From the NCBI GenBank assembly GCA_903915655.1, contig CAIWTU010000114.1, forward strand, positions 1 to 50,042: DNA of 50,042 bases, read 5' to 3'. This stretch comes from an uncultured Geobacter sp. Its GTDB lineage: Bacteria; Desulfobacterota; Desulfuromonadia; Geobacterales; Geobacteraceae. The first letter of the stretch is position 1, and each line of letters begins with the position of its first letter. Below, piece by piece: positions 31,374-39,589 of the stretch. Made by a program: the position numbers and the translations under genes. The notes under the pieces were generated by a model that was not told the DNA's origin, ran no database searches, and was given only the letters and a program-made list of their open reading frames with translations.

Positions 31374-32675
31374 TTACCCGGCAAGAGGGAAATTTTTTTG
31401 ATATTGTTCGAGAATCTTCTGCACCCCCTTTTTCCCGGCCGCTCTCCACGGACCTACGACGGCCAGATTCAGGTTGTGCGGGGCGAAGAGTTCCCTCGCT
31501 GTGGTCTGCAGTATTTCAACGCTGACGGCAGCAGATTCGGCCTTGTCCTCTTCAATTCCCTGCAGAATCCCCATAAGCTCTCCCCATCCGTAGCGGACAC
31601 CCATCTCGTAGGTGGAATCCCTGCTATATTCCAGATCGAAAAAATAGCCGTTTTTAGCCCTTTGTAATTCATCCTCTGTCACCGGTTCAACCACCAGCCG
31701 CAAGATTTCCTTCAGCACCTCTTCGACGGCGGTCAGCAGATTTTCCGGTGCAGTGGAAAGATCCGCAGCAAAGCAGCCGGTTTCTTCGTAGGCCGAGATG
31801 CCGGCCGTAACTGAGTATACAATGCCGAGCCTTTCTCTCAGGGACATTAGTAACCGCGCACTCCCTCCCCCGCAGAGTATCCTCCTGATCAGCCTTGCAG
31901 GCATAATGCGGGGATCCTGGCGGGCAAAACTGCGGAAGGCGATCTGCAGCCCGATCTGGCTGTCAAAGTTTTTTACGAAAACCGTCTGCGGGGATGCCTG
32001 GCTCTCTGGTGAGGTAATAATCCCGCCCGGAGGCGAACCTTTCCAGACACCGAAATATTCCGCGCAGGCTGAAAAAAAAGAATCTGGATTGATGCTCCCT
32101 GCTGCTACGATAACGGCGTTGGCCGGGACATAATACTCCCTCATATGGTTAAGCAGGTCTTCATCGGTAAAGCCGGCAATCGTCTCCAGTGTGCCGACCG
32201 TTGGCGTTCCCAAAGGGTCTTCGGGCCATAACAGTTTGCTTGCCAGATTGTCAAGGTTGATCTCTTCTCCCCGCTCGTTTATATCCTCAAGCGCCTCTTC
32301 GGTTATAATCTTCTTTTCTATATCAATTCCAGGCATGGTCGGATAAAGGAGCATGGAAGAAAAAAGCCGGACCGCCTCGGCTGATTTGGTCGGGTGTATT
32401 CGGGAATAATAGCAGGTCGAATCAGAATCGGTTGCTGCATTAACACTGCCGCCGATGATCTCAAAGGCAGCTTCAAGTTCCAGAGTCGTAGGGAAATCGC
32501 GCGTTCCCCGAAAAAGCATGTGCTCCAGAAAATGCGAGAGGCCGGTCTTTTCGATGGGATCGTAACGCCCACCGACCTTAAGGTAAACGGCGACTTCGGC
32601 GCTGTGCAGATGCGGGAGTTCAACTGCGACCAGGCGCAGGCCGTTTGCCAGGGTTTTTTTTTGACAGGTGATCAT
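31374..32675 (-). CDS. M16-family zinc metallopeptidase
   Basis: 433 residues. The inverted zinc motif HFLEH (H48, E51, H52) lies in GLSHFLEHMLFRGTRDFP, with the distal Glu expected in EEALEDINERGEE. An N-terminal catalytic M16 half is followed by an M16C half (VYSVTAGISAYEETGCFAAD). The R/Y-type pattern of the second half is typical of PqqL/YmxG-like processing peptidases. It is cytoplasmic, as there is no signal peptide. Single gene; its neighbours give no hint of the substrate. Confidence 0.92.
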   Translation of the reverse strand: MITCQKKTLANGLRLVAVELPHLHSAEVAVYLKVGGRYDPIEKTGLSHFLEHMLFRGTRDFPTTLELEAAFEIIGGSVNAATDSDSTCYYSRIHPTKSAEAVRLFSSMLLYPTMPGIDIEKKIITEEALEDINERGEEINLDNLASKLLWPEDPLGTPTVGTLETIAGFTDEDLLNHMREYYVPANAVIVAAGSINPDSFFSACAEYFGVWKGSPPGGIITSPESQASPQTVFVKNFDSQIGLQIAFRSFARQDPRIMPARLIRRILCGGGSARLLMSLRERLGIVYSVTAGISAYEETGCFAADLSTAPENLLTAVEEVLKEILRLVVEPVTEDELQRAKNGYFFDLEYSRDSTYEMGVRYGWGELMGILQGIEEDKAESAAVSVEILQTTARELFAPHNLNLAVVGPWRAAGKKGVQKILEQYQKNFPLAG

Positions 32676-32803
32676 TGAACCTCCAAATCAGAAATCTTTC
32701 CAGTTATAATTTAACATTTACGGACAGTTTCAAACTAGCGGAAAGGGGGATGATTGTCAAAAGGTTTGCTATCAGGTGCAACGTAGCACTATTTTCCTAC
32801 GTG

Positions 32804-32832
32804 TTGACTTGCATGGACAAATGGTGTAGTTT
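32804..32832 (+). promoter_or_regulatory. Possible sigma-70-type promoter of the 33-45 kb cluster
   Basis: TTGACT (32804-32809), 17-nt spacer, TAGTTT (32827-32832). An inverted repeat ACGTAG...CTACGT (32781-32802) lies directly upstream and may be an operator. Confidence 0.35.
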
Positions 32833-32861
32833 GGGACATTGATGATTATTCTCTGGAGTAT

Positions 32862-33701
32862 GTGCCAGTTATTAAGAACCTTAATGCGATAACCATAGAT
32901 GTGGAGGACTGGTTCCATGTGTGCGGCCTCGAAGTTGAGGAACAGGTTCATCCTTCGCGACATCGGGTTCTCCGCAACGTGGAAAGTATCCTTTCGCTGC
33001 TTGCGGAATTTAATGTGCATTCGACTTTTTTCGTACTTGGTTCCGTTGCGGAACGTGAGCCGCTCTTGGTTCCGATGATCGCGGCTGCGGGCCATGAGAT
33101 TGCTTCCCACGGCTATTCGCACGAACTGGTGCCCCGGCTGGGGCCGCAGCGATTCCGGGATGAAGTGAGGCGGACCGGGGAGCTCCTGGAGCGTCAGTCA
33201 GGAATGAGGCCGATCGGGTTCAGGGCGCCGCAGTGGTCTCTGGGGGAATCCCTCCCCTGGGCGTTTGATATTCTGCATGAAGAAGGTTACCTGTACGATT
33301 CCAGTCTTAATCCTCTCCCGCTTGTGGGGAATGGATCCGGTTCACGGGTACCTTTCAAAAGGGAGGCTGCCGGCGGCGGCACCCTTCTGGAAATCCCGCC
33401 GATGGTCACCCCTTCCCTGCTCGGCAATCTTCCCTCGGGGGGCGGGTGGGGTTTCAGGTTCTTTCCTCTCCGGATGATCAGCAAAACCATACAACGGTTG
33501 AACGGGAAGGGGTTTCCTGCGGTGCTTTATCTTCACCCCAGGGAAATGGAGGCAGAAGGTCCCCGTCTGAAACTTTCACCGGTCATGGCCTTTGCGGCGT
33601 ACGGCCCGCGTAAGGGGGCCGGAGGTAGGTTGCGACTCCTTTTGGAAAGTTTTCGTTTCGATACGATGCGGCATCTGGTTGAGCAATGGGGATCTGTATA
33701 A
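32862..33701 (+). CDS. Polysaccharide deacetylase (NodB/DUF3473 type)
   Basis: 279 residues from a GTG start at 32862 with GGAG upstream. ITIDVEDWFHV holds the metal-binding Asp-Asp of the NodB fold, and HEIASHGYSHE its two metal-binding His. FRAPQWSLG contributes the active-site Arg region, and YLHPREM the terminal His block typical of DUF3473 members. It should remove N-acetyl groups from a sugar or glycolipid. First gene of the cluster and overlapping the glycosyltransferase by 16 nt, so the two likely act on the same sugar. Confidence 0.85.
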   Translation: MPVIKNLNAITIDVEDWFHVCGLEVEEQVHPSRHRVLRNVESILSLLAEFNVHSTFFVLGSVAEREPLLVPMIAAAGHEIASHGYSHELVPRLGPQRFRDEVRRTGELLERQSGMRPIGFRAPQWSLGESLPWAFDILHEEGYLYDSSLNPLPLVGNGSGSRVPFKREAAGGGTLLEIPPMVTPSLLGNLPSGGGWGFRFFPLRMISKTIQRLNGKGFPAVLYLHPREMEAEGPRLKLSPVMAFAAYGPRKGAGGRLRLLLESFRFDTMRHLVEQWGSV

Positions 33702-34348
33702 TCATACCGGCGTATAACGCCGAAAAGACGATAGGAGCGGTTCTGGAGGAAGTTCTGCGACTTGGATTCCCGCTTCTTGTGGTCGACGATGGATCTTCTG
33801 ATACCACTGCCGACTCTCTTGATATGCCAGGTGTCGTACATGTCAGGCACCGCTTCAATCGGGGGAAGGGGGCTGCCCTCAGGACCGGTTTTGCCTGGGC
33901 ACTGGCCAACGGGTTTTCCGGGGTTATAACCCTGGATTCGGACGGACAGCACGATTCATCGGCCATCCCTTTCCTTGCTTCGCAGGCGATAGCCCGGGGG
34001 TCCGATATCCTGATTGCCTCCCGCAAGACGCAGTTTGAGGAAATGGCAGGCCTCCGCAGATACTGGAACCGCTTTGGTGTCTGGTGCGTTCAGAAAAGGA
34101 TCGGCGTTTCTATCGGCGACAGCCAGTCGGGCTTCAGATTCTATTCTGTGCGGCTCTTGTCCGGGGTAGAGCTGGAGGGTGAAGGGTACGAGATGGAGAT
34201 GGAGGTCCTGATGAAGGCCTGGCGGAAGGGTTTCCGCATCGACTCCGTTTCGGTTCCTGCACGGGTGGCGGATGGCAGGGCGACCAGCCATTATCGTGCC
34301 GTACGTGATACCTGGAAGATCTGCATGACTTTTCTGAAATACATCTGA
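33686..34348 (+). CDS. GT2-family glycosyltransferase (dolichol-phosphate mannose synthase-like)
   Basis: 220 residues. IIIPAYNAEKTIGAVLEEV is the GT-A opening, VVDDGSSD binds the nucleotide sugar, GKGAALRTGF and TLDSDGQHD (metal-binding DxD-like) follow, then GDSQSGFRFYS. The family transfers a sugar to a lipid phosphate or glycolipid. It lacks C-terminal TM helices. Start ATG lies inside the deacetylase gene. With the deacetylase it suggests a sugar head group for the lipid made by the following genes. Confidence 0.85.
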   Translation: MGICIIIPAYNAEKTIGAVLEEVLRLGFPLLVVDDGSSDTTADSLDMPGVVHVRHRFNRGKGAALRTGFAWALANGFSGVITLDSDGQHDSSAIPFLASQAIARGSDILIASRKTQFEEMAGLRRYWNRFGVWCVQKRIGVSIGDSQSGFRFYSVRLLSGVELEGEGYEMEMEVLMKAWRKGFRIDSVSVPARVADGRATSHYRAVRDTWKICMTFLKYI

Positions 34349-34437
34349 CAGATTCTGGCTGTAAAGTGTAGCACATAAGATGTCGGTAGATTCGGCCTTA
34401 TAATCTAGCTTGATACGGAACATCGGGATTTATTGCC

Positions 34438-35823
34438 ATGATGCAAAGCCTGAAAAATTACTCGAAGGGGAAAATCATCTCCCTTCTCCTTTCCCTGGGC
34501 GCCAACGCCTCCACTGAAAATCTGGTGCGGATGACCTATTTGATGGAGCTTCTCCCGAAGAAGGACTATTACCGGAAGAGAATCCGGTGGATACGCCAGC
34601 TTATCCGGGACGACCACCCCAGTATCGAATTCCCCCGACGCATCCTTCGCGACCTGCATCCCAACCAGCGTGAAAAGTGGATTACAGCCCTGGCGGTCAA
34701 CCACCTCCTCTCCGGGACCAACAAGCGCAAGGCTTGGGCGGAAAAGGAAGGGTTCTACCCCCCCTCTGCAGTTGTAATCAGTCCGACCATGCAATGCAAT
34801 CTCTCCTGCTACGGCTGTTATGCGGGGGATTACGACAGCTCCCTGGAATTGACATTGGAAGAGATCGACTCCGTCCTGATGCAGATGAAGGAAATGGGCG
34901 TTTATTTTGCCGTAATTTCCGGAGGGGAACCGTTTTTCAAAAAAGATATCTTTGAGATTTTCAATAAGCATTCCGATATGGCCTTTCTGGTATTCACCCA
35001 CGGTGGACTTATCGATGAACGGATGGTGGAAAAACTTATAGAGGTTGGCAACGTCATGCCGGCCTTCTCCTTGGAGGGGTACGAAAAGGAGACCGATGGG
35101 CGGCGTGGGGCTGGACATTACAATAAGGTGATGCATGCAATGGACCTGCTTCGCGAGGCAGGCCTTTCCTTCTGCGGTTCCTTTACCCAGACCAGCCAGA
35201 ATACCGACATCATAGCCAGTGACAGCTATATCGACATGCTGGTGGCTAAGGGCTGTTTCGCCCTATGGCTCTTTTCTTATCTACCGATAGGAAGAAACCC
35301 TGACCCTGCCCTGATGCCATCTCCTGAGCAGCGGGATCTGATGCGTCGCCGCACGGCAGATTTCCGGGCCACGAAACCACTGGTAATGGTCGATTTCTGG
35401 AATGACGGTCCGATCATCAGCGGCTGTATCGCCGGGGGAAGAAAATATTTCCATGTAAATGCCAATGGCGATATTGAGCCCTGTGTCTTCTGCCACTTTG
35501 CTGTTGACAATATCCGGAGGACAACCCTCAAAGAGGCGTTGAATTCGCCCCTGTTCCGCGCCATACGGGAAGCCCAGGGAAAACATGATAATCTGCTTCG
35601 CCCCTGCATGCTGATCGACCATCCCGAGGTGGGAAGGGAGCTGTTCCGTTCCGAGGGAGCTTATTCGACCCACGCGGGAGCAGACAGGATATTTTCCGAA
35701 CTGTCCGAAAGGATGGACGATTACTCGAGCTGTTACGCAAAAATTGCCGATCAGGTCTGGGAGAAGGACTTCTGCGGGGATGGAGAAAAAAGTCGGACCG
35801 GCATTGCGGACCATAAAAGGTGA
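34438..35823 (+). CDS. Radical SAM/SPASM-type protein
   Basis: 461 residues. The radical SAM motif is CNLSCYGCYA with C120, C124 and C127. An SGGEPFF block follows at about residue 161. The C-terminal part carries a SPASM-like set of Cys (GCIAGGRKYFHVNANGDIEPC then VFCHFAV), suggesting auxiliary clusters. About 110 N-terminal residues are specific to this subgroup. The resemblance is to HpnH-like and other lipid-modifying radical SAM proteins; the reaction is not predictable. It follows an 89-nt gap and overlaps the next gene by 4 nt. Confidence 0.85.
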   Translation: MMQSLKNYSKGKIISLLLSLGANASTENLVRMTYLMELLPKKDYYRKRIRWIRQLIRDDHPSIEFPRRILRDLHPNQREKWITALAVNHLLSGTNKRKAWAEKEGFYPPSAVVISPTMQCNLSCYGCYAGDYDSSLELTLEEIDSVLMQMKEMGVYFAVISGGEPFFKKDIFEIFNKHSDMAFLVFTHGGLIDERMVEKLIEVGNVMPAFSLEGYEKETDGRRGAGHYNKVMHAMDLLREAGLSFCGSFTQTSQNTDIIASDSYIDMLVAKGCFALWLFSYLPIGRNPDPALMPSPEQRDLMRRRTADFRATKPLVMVDFWNDGPIISGCIAGGRKYFHVNANGDIEPCVFCHFAVDNIRRTTLKEALNSPLFRAIREAQGKHDNLLRPCMLIDHPEVGRELFRSEGAYSTHAGADRIFSELSERMDDYSSCYAKIADQVWEKDFCGDGEKSRTGIADHKR

Positions 35824-36722
35824 CGCTTTATAGCAATCTGAACCTTTTTTTCATAAAGCTTTTTACACTCCTGCTGCCCAGGTTCCTCTACCCCCCAGCA
35901 GCTCTGCTCTGGGGCGGGCTTTTTTATCTTCTCCTGCCGGGGGCACGCCGCTCCGTCAGGGCTAATCTCAGGGTCTTGACCGGTCGGCAAAATGTCGGGA
36001 AGCTGGTATTCGCAACATTTTACAAGTATGCCCGCAACTGGACCGATGTCATGCTTATGATCCGCTTGCGCGGAGATCGTCTGAATGCCCTCATCTGTCG
36101 CAGAGTGGGTGCCAATTATCTGGAAGAGGCTTTGGCCCGTGGCAACGGCGCAATCCTGATCTCTCCCCATCTCGGAAACTGGGAGCTTGGCGGGTTGGGG
36201 TTGGCGGAAATGGGTTACCCGGTAAATGTCCTCACCTTCCGTGAACCAGACGACAAGGTCAATGAGTTGCGTGAGAAGGTTCGCTCCGAAAGGGGGATCC
36301 GGTTCATTTACGTGGATCGGGAAGATACGTCGCCGTTGGCTATTATCGAAGCGGTAAACGCCCTGCGTCGAAATGAGATACTCGCATTGCTCGGTGACCG
36401 GGATGGCTCCTGCCATACTGCAAAGATCGATTTTTTCGGCAGGTCGGCAGAGATACCCATGGGAGCAGCCTACCTTGCCCTGGCCAGTGGAGCGCCGGTT
36501 CTTCCTGTCTTCGTCCCCCTGGAAGGTAACCGGTATGCAACGATTATGGAGGCGCCGATCTATTTTTCCGGTGCGTATTCAGCGAACAAAACTGGAGTAC
36601 GCGAAGGGACGGAACAGATTTTGCGGGTGTTCGAAAAATATATCAGAGCCTATCCCGACCAGTGGTACAATTTCTTCGACTACTGGGGGGAGGGGGCGGA
36701 TAAAAAGGGAAAAAGGTCTTAA
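35820..36722 (+). CDS. LpxL/HtrB-like lysophospholipid acyltransferase
   Basis: 300 residues from a GTG start that overlaps the previous stop. The catalytic HX4E motif is HLGNWE in ISPHLGNWELGGL (about residues 117-122). Other family blocks are ARRSVRANLRVL, LALLGDRDG and FFGRSAEIPMGAAYLAL. One hydrophobic segment near the N-terminus (about 15-35) should anchor it to the inner membrane. It transfers an acyl chain, here probably from the adjacent acyl carrier protein, to a glycolipid or lipid. Equivalent acyltransferases occur in aryl polyene clusters. Confidence 0.88.
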   Translation: MTLYSNLNLFFIKLFTLLLPRFLYPPAALLWGGLFYLLLPGARRSVRANLRVLTGRQNVGKLVFATFYKYARNWTDVMLMIRLRGDRLNALICRRVGANYLEEALARGNGAILISPHLGNWELGGLGLAEMGYPVNVLTFREPDDKVNELREKVRSERGIRFIYVDREDTSPLAIIEAVNALRRNEILALLGDRDGSCHTAKIDFFGRSAEIPMGAAYLALASGAPVLPVFVPLEGNRYATIMEAPIYFSGAYSANKTGVREGTEQILRVFEKYIRAYPDQWYNFFDYWGEGADKKGKRS

Positions 36723-36724
36723 AA

Positions 36725-36982
36725 ATGATCGAAAAATTAATTTCTGAAGTGAAGCAGTTGATAATCGACAGTCTGCGTATAGAGGGTATGGCTGCTGAGG
36801 AGATCGAAACCGATGTGGCGTTGTTCGGTGAGGGGCTGGGCCTTGATTCCATCGATGCCCTCCAGCTGGTTGTCGCCATGGAAAAGGACTATGGAGTTGT
36901 CGTTCCCGATGCTGCTACCGGGACTCTGGTATTCCAGTCGGTTCGGAGCATGGCCGAGTATATATCGGAAAACCGGAAGTGA
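36725..36982 (+). CDS. Acyl carrier protein
   Basis: 85 residues. The phosphopantetheine site is GLDSIDALQL with S42. The fold is acidic with helices of the expected length (LISEVKQLIIDSL at the start, VRSMAEYISEN at the end). GLGLDSID in front of the site is typical of ACPs dedicated to a specialised pathway. It lies 2 nt after the acyltransferase stop and its own stop overlaps the next start. Confidence 0.93.
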   Translation: MIEKLISEVKQLIIDSLRIEGMAAEEIETDVALFGEGLGLDSIDALQLVVAMEKDYGVVVPDAATGTLVFQSVRSMAEYISENRK

Positions 36983-38259
36983 AGCTGCTCCTGGTAACCC
37001 CTGGCTGGCCGAAGAAGAGCCTTTGGGGCGAGCTGGGCTTTAAATTCCCGTCCCTTTCCTTTGCAGCCCTGGCAGCCGTAACTCCGCAATGCTGGCAGCT
37101 GGAGTTGTGCGATGAAAATATCGAGCCGATTGAATGCCCCGCGGATGTTGATCTGGTAGCAATAACGGCCATGACACCTCAGGCGCCGAGGGCCTATGAG
37201 ATAGCAGCTCTCTTCCGCGCCAGAGGAGTACGGGTGGTCATGGGAGGTTTTCACGCCAGCGCCCTCCCCGAGGAAGCCCTCTGTTACGTGGATGCGGTAG
37301 TGGTAGGAGAGGGGGAGATCGTCTGGCCGCTGCTCCTTGCCGATTTTGAGCGGGGGGCGCTGCAACGTCTCTACCGCTCGGACGGTCTGCTTGACATGGC
37401 GGGCATCCCCGCGGCCTGCCGCGAAATTTTTAGCCGCAAGAGGTATCTCCTTACCAATACGCTGCAGACTACAAGGGGTTGCCCCCATGAATGCGATTTC
37501 TGCTCCGTGACTGCATTTTACGGCAGGAACTACAGAAAAAGGCCGCTGACGTCAGTCCTTGCAGAGCTGGAAATACTCCGGAAGAAAAACTCGTTTGCTT
37601 TCTTTGTCGACGACAATCTGGTGGCAGACCGGAGGTATGCCCTGGAGCTGTTCAGCGGTATGCAGGGGATGGGCTTCAAGTGGCTTTCCCACGCATCTGT
37701 TGATTTTGCCCGCGATCCAGAACTGATGAAGGCCGCCGGTGACGCCGGTTGCATCGGGATGTTCGTCGGATTCGAGTCGCTTTCGCAGGAAACCCTTGCA
37801 ACCATGAGGAAACGGACCAACCTGGCAAGAAACTACCTGGATGAGGCAAGGGCATTACGGGACAATGGTATCGGTATCCTGGGCTCCTTCGTCCTCGGTA
37901 ATGATGGTGATACGCCGGATGTTTTCGAGGATATTTTGCGGTTCTGCGAGGAGGCAAGACTGGAGGGTGCCATTTTCCCTATCCTTACCCCCTACCCGGG
38001 TACCGAGGTCCGGGCTCGACTGCTGGCTGAAGGGAGGATTACTTCCAATGACTGGCAGGAATATGACATGGGGCATGTTACCTTCAAACCCTCCGGCATG
38101 ACGGCAAAGGAGCTGGCTGCAGGGCAGGTCTGGCTCAACCGTGCTTTTTACTCGTTTCCTTCCATGTACAGGCGTATCTTCAAACTGCATCGTTCCGTAC
38201 AGGTCTTTGGTCCGATGAATCTGGGGTTCAGGAGCGCCTTGCGAAGAACGTACCGATAG
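36979..38259 (+). CDS. B12-binding-type radical SAM protein (1)
   Basis: 426 residues from a GTG start overlapping the ACP stop. An N-terminal cobalamin-binding-like Rossmann domain (VVMGGFHASALPEEAL, then VVGEGEIVWPLL) is followed by the radical SAM motif CPHECDFC (C168, C172, C175) and a barrel with FVDDNLVADRRYALELF and GFESLSQETL. The exact DxHxxG cobalamin motif is not present. Such enzymes often add methyl groups or rearrange carbon chains. Coupling to the ACP suggests an acyl-ACP or lipid substrate. Confidence 0.88.
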   Translation: MKLLLVTPGWPKKSLWGELGFKFPSLSFAALAAVTPQCWQLELCDENIEPIECPADVDLVAITAMTPQAPRAYEIAALFRARGVRVVMGGFHASALPEEALCYVDAVVVGEGEIVWPLLLADFERGALQRLYRSDGLLDMAGIPAACREIFSRKRYLLTNTLQTTRGCPHECDFCSVTAFYGRNYRKRPLTSVLAELEILRKKNSFAFFVDDNLVADRRYALELFSGMQGMGFKWLSHASVDFARDPELMKAAGDAGCIGMFVGFESLSQETLATMRKRTNLARNYLDEARALRDNGIGILGSFVLGNDGDTPDVFEDILRFCEEARLEGAIFPILTPYPGTEVRARLLAEGRITSNDWQEYDMGHVTFKPSGMTAKELAAGQVWLNRAFYSFPSMYRRIFKLHRSVQVFGPMNLGFRSALRRTYR

Positions 38260-38310
38260 CATGGACGGGGACAGTTTCATGCAGATATCATATCCGAGGT
38301 TAGTGACTGA

Positions 38311-39156
38311 ATGAATTGTTATATGTTCCCGGGACAGCCGCTGACTCACAATGCGCAGTTGCCCGATGACTCGGATTTCAGCGAAATTGCGGAATTGACT
38401 CTGCTGCGGACAGGGGTTAATCTCCATGACTTCACCCGTCAGGGTGAGGATGGGTCAGTAAGTGCCATGTTGCAGATATACGGTGTTGCCATGAGCCTCT
38501 ACCAGGCAAGGCGCTTCAGGCTTCAAGGGGTCAGACCGGATCTGATCGCCGAGCATAGCATGGGGATCTATCCTGCCCTGGCGGTAAGCGGATCGATATC
38601 CGAGGGTGATGCCCTGGAGTTGACCTGGCGAGTCGGTTGCTGTATGAACAGCATGAAGAAGTCACGGGAATATGCCTTGGGCTGCGTGGTTGGGTTAACT
38701 CTGGAACCGGTCCTCTCTATTGCCGAGAATAACGGAGTCTACCTGGCGAATCTCAATACCTCCCGGCATTTTCTCCTTTCCGGAGAAAGGCGCAATATGG
38801 AAGCGGCTGAGACGGAGGCGCTGGCGGACGGGGCGTTTTCGGTGAAGTTGTTCCCCTCTGATGCGCCGCTTCACACCCCCCTAATGGCTGAAATAGAGGG
38901 GGAGATGCGAGGGGTCTTCTCAGATTACCGTTATCTTGAGCCGAATCTCCCCCTCCTGGATCATATTAACCAGGATTTTCTGGCTGCAACCGAGATCACC
39001 GAATTTATGATACGGGAACTGGAACTTCCCGTTTACTGGGAAAAGTCCTTCATCGCCCTGAAAAAAGCGGGTGTCGGCAAGTTTTTCGAGGTGGGTGTGG
39101 GAGATTCCCTGAAAAAATATAACCGCTGGATAGAAAACGAAGCTTCCCGACAGTAA
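38311..39156 (+). CDS. ACP acyltransferase-like protein (FabD/malonyl-transferase fold)
   Basis: 281 residues. The fold starts MFPGQP, and the nucleophile elbow is EHSMG with S83 (FabD has GHSxG, so the first Gly is Glu). The catalytic His lies in SDAPLHTPLM (H188). R107 in LTWRVGCCM is at the place of the carboxylate-binding Arg of malonyl transferases. The protein is shorter than most FabD. It probably loads malonyl units on the cluster ACP. It lies 51 nt after the radical SAM gene. Confidence 0.82.
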   Translation: MNCYMFPGQPLTHNAQLPDDSDFSEIAELTLLRTGVNLHDFTRQGEDGSVSAMLQIYGVAMSLYQARRFRLQGVRPDLIAEHSMGIYPALAVSGSISEGDALELTWRVGCCMNSMKKSREYALGCVVGLTLEPVLSIAENNGVYLANLNTSRHFLLSGERRNMEAAETEALADGAFSVKLFPSDAPLHTPLMAEIEGEMRGVFSDYRYLEPNLPLLDHINQDFLAATEITEFMIRELELPVYWEKSFIALKKAGVGKFFEVGVGDSLKKYNRWIENEASRQ

Positions 39157-39169
39157 AGGTGAGATAAAA

Positions 39170-39589
39170 TTGAGATTCCACGAAACGCGTATCAAGGTAA
39201 GATTCAACGAAGTGGACTCCTACCACGTTGCCTGGCATGGCCATTATGTCTCCTGGATGGAAGTGGGGCGCAACGAACTTGCCGGGCAATTCGGGCTGAA
39301 TGCGGAGCAGATTGGCGCTGAGGGCTATCTTGCCCCGGTGGTTCTTCTCGAATTGCAGTTCAAGAAACCGGCGCGTTTTAATGAAGAGTTGAGAGTATTG
39401 ACTTCAGTGCGGCGCAATCCAGCGGCAACTCTGGAATTTATCTGCACCATTGCCGGAGCGGATGGCGTTACTTGCGCCGAGGGGAAAACGATTCATGTCC
39501 TGACCGACAGTGGCGGAGTTTTGCAGTACCGCCTGCCGCCGGTTCTTGCCGAGCGATTGGAAAAACTCGTGGCGAGCCTGGGGGGCTGA
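39170..39589 (+). CDS. Hotdog thioesterase (YbgC/4HBT type)
   Basis: 139 residues from a TTG start preceded by AGGTGAG. The pattern VRFNEVDSYHVAWHGHYVSW has the catalytic Asp region of 4HBT/YbgC enzymes, followed by LELQFKKPARFNEELRV. It likely releases the finished chain or edits wrong acyl-ACP. Aryl polyene clusters have a comparable small thioesterase. Its stop overlaps the next ATG by one base. Confidence 0.85.
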   Translation: MRFHETRIKVRFNEVDSYHVAWHGHYVSWMEVGRNELAGQFGLNAEQIGAEGYLAPVVLLELQFKKPARFNEELRVLTSVRRNPAATLEFICTIAGADGVTCAEGKTIHVLTDSGGVLQYRLPPVLAERLEKLVASLGG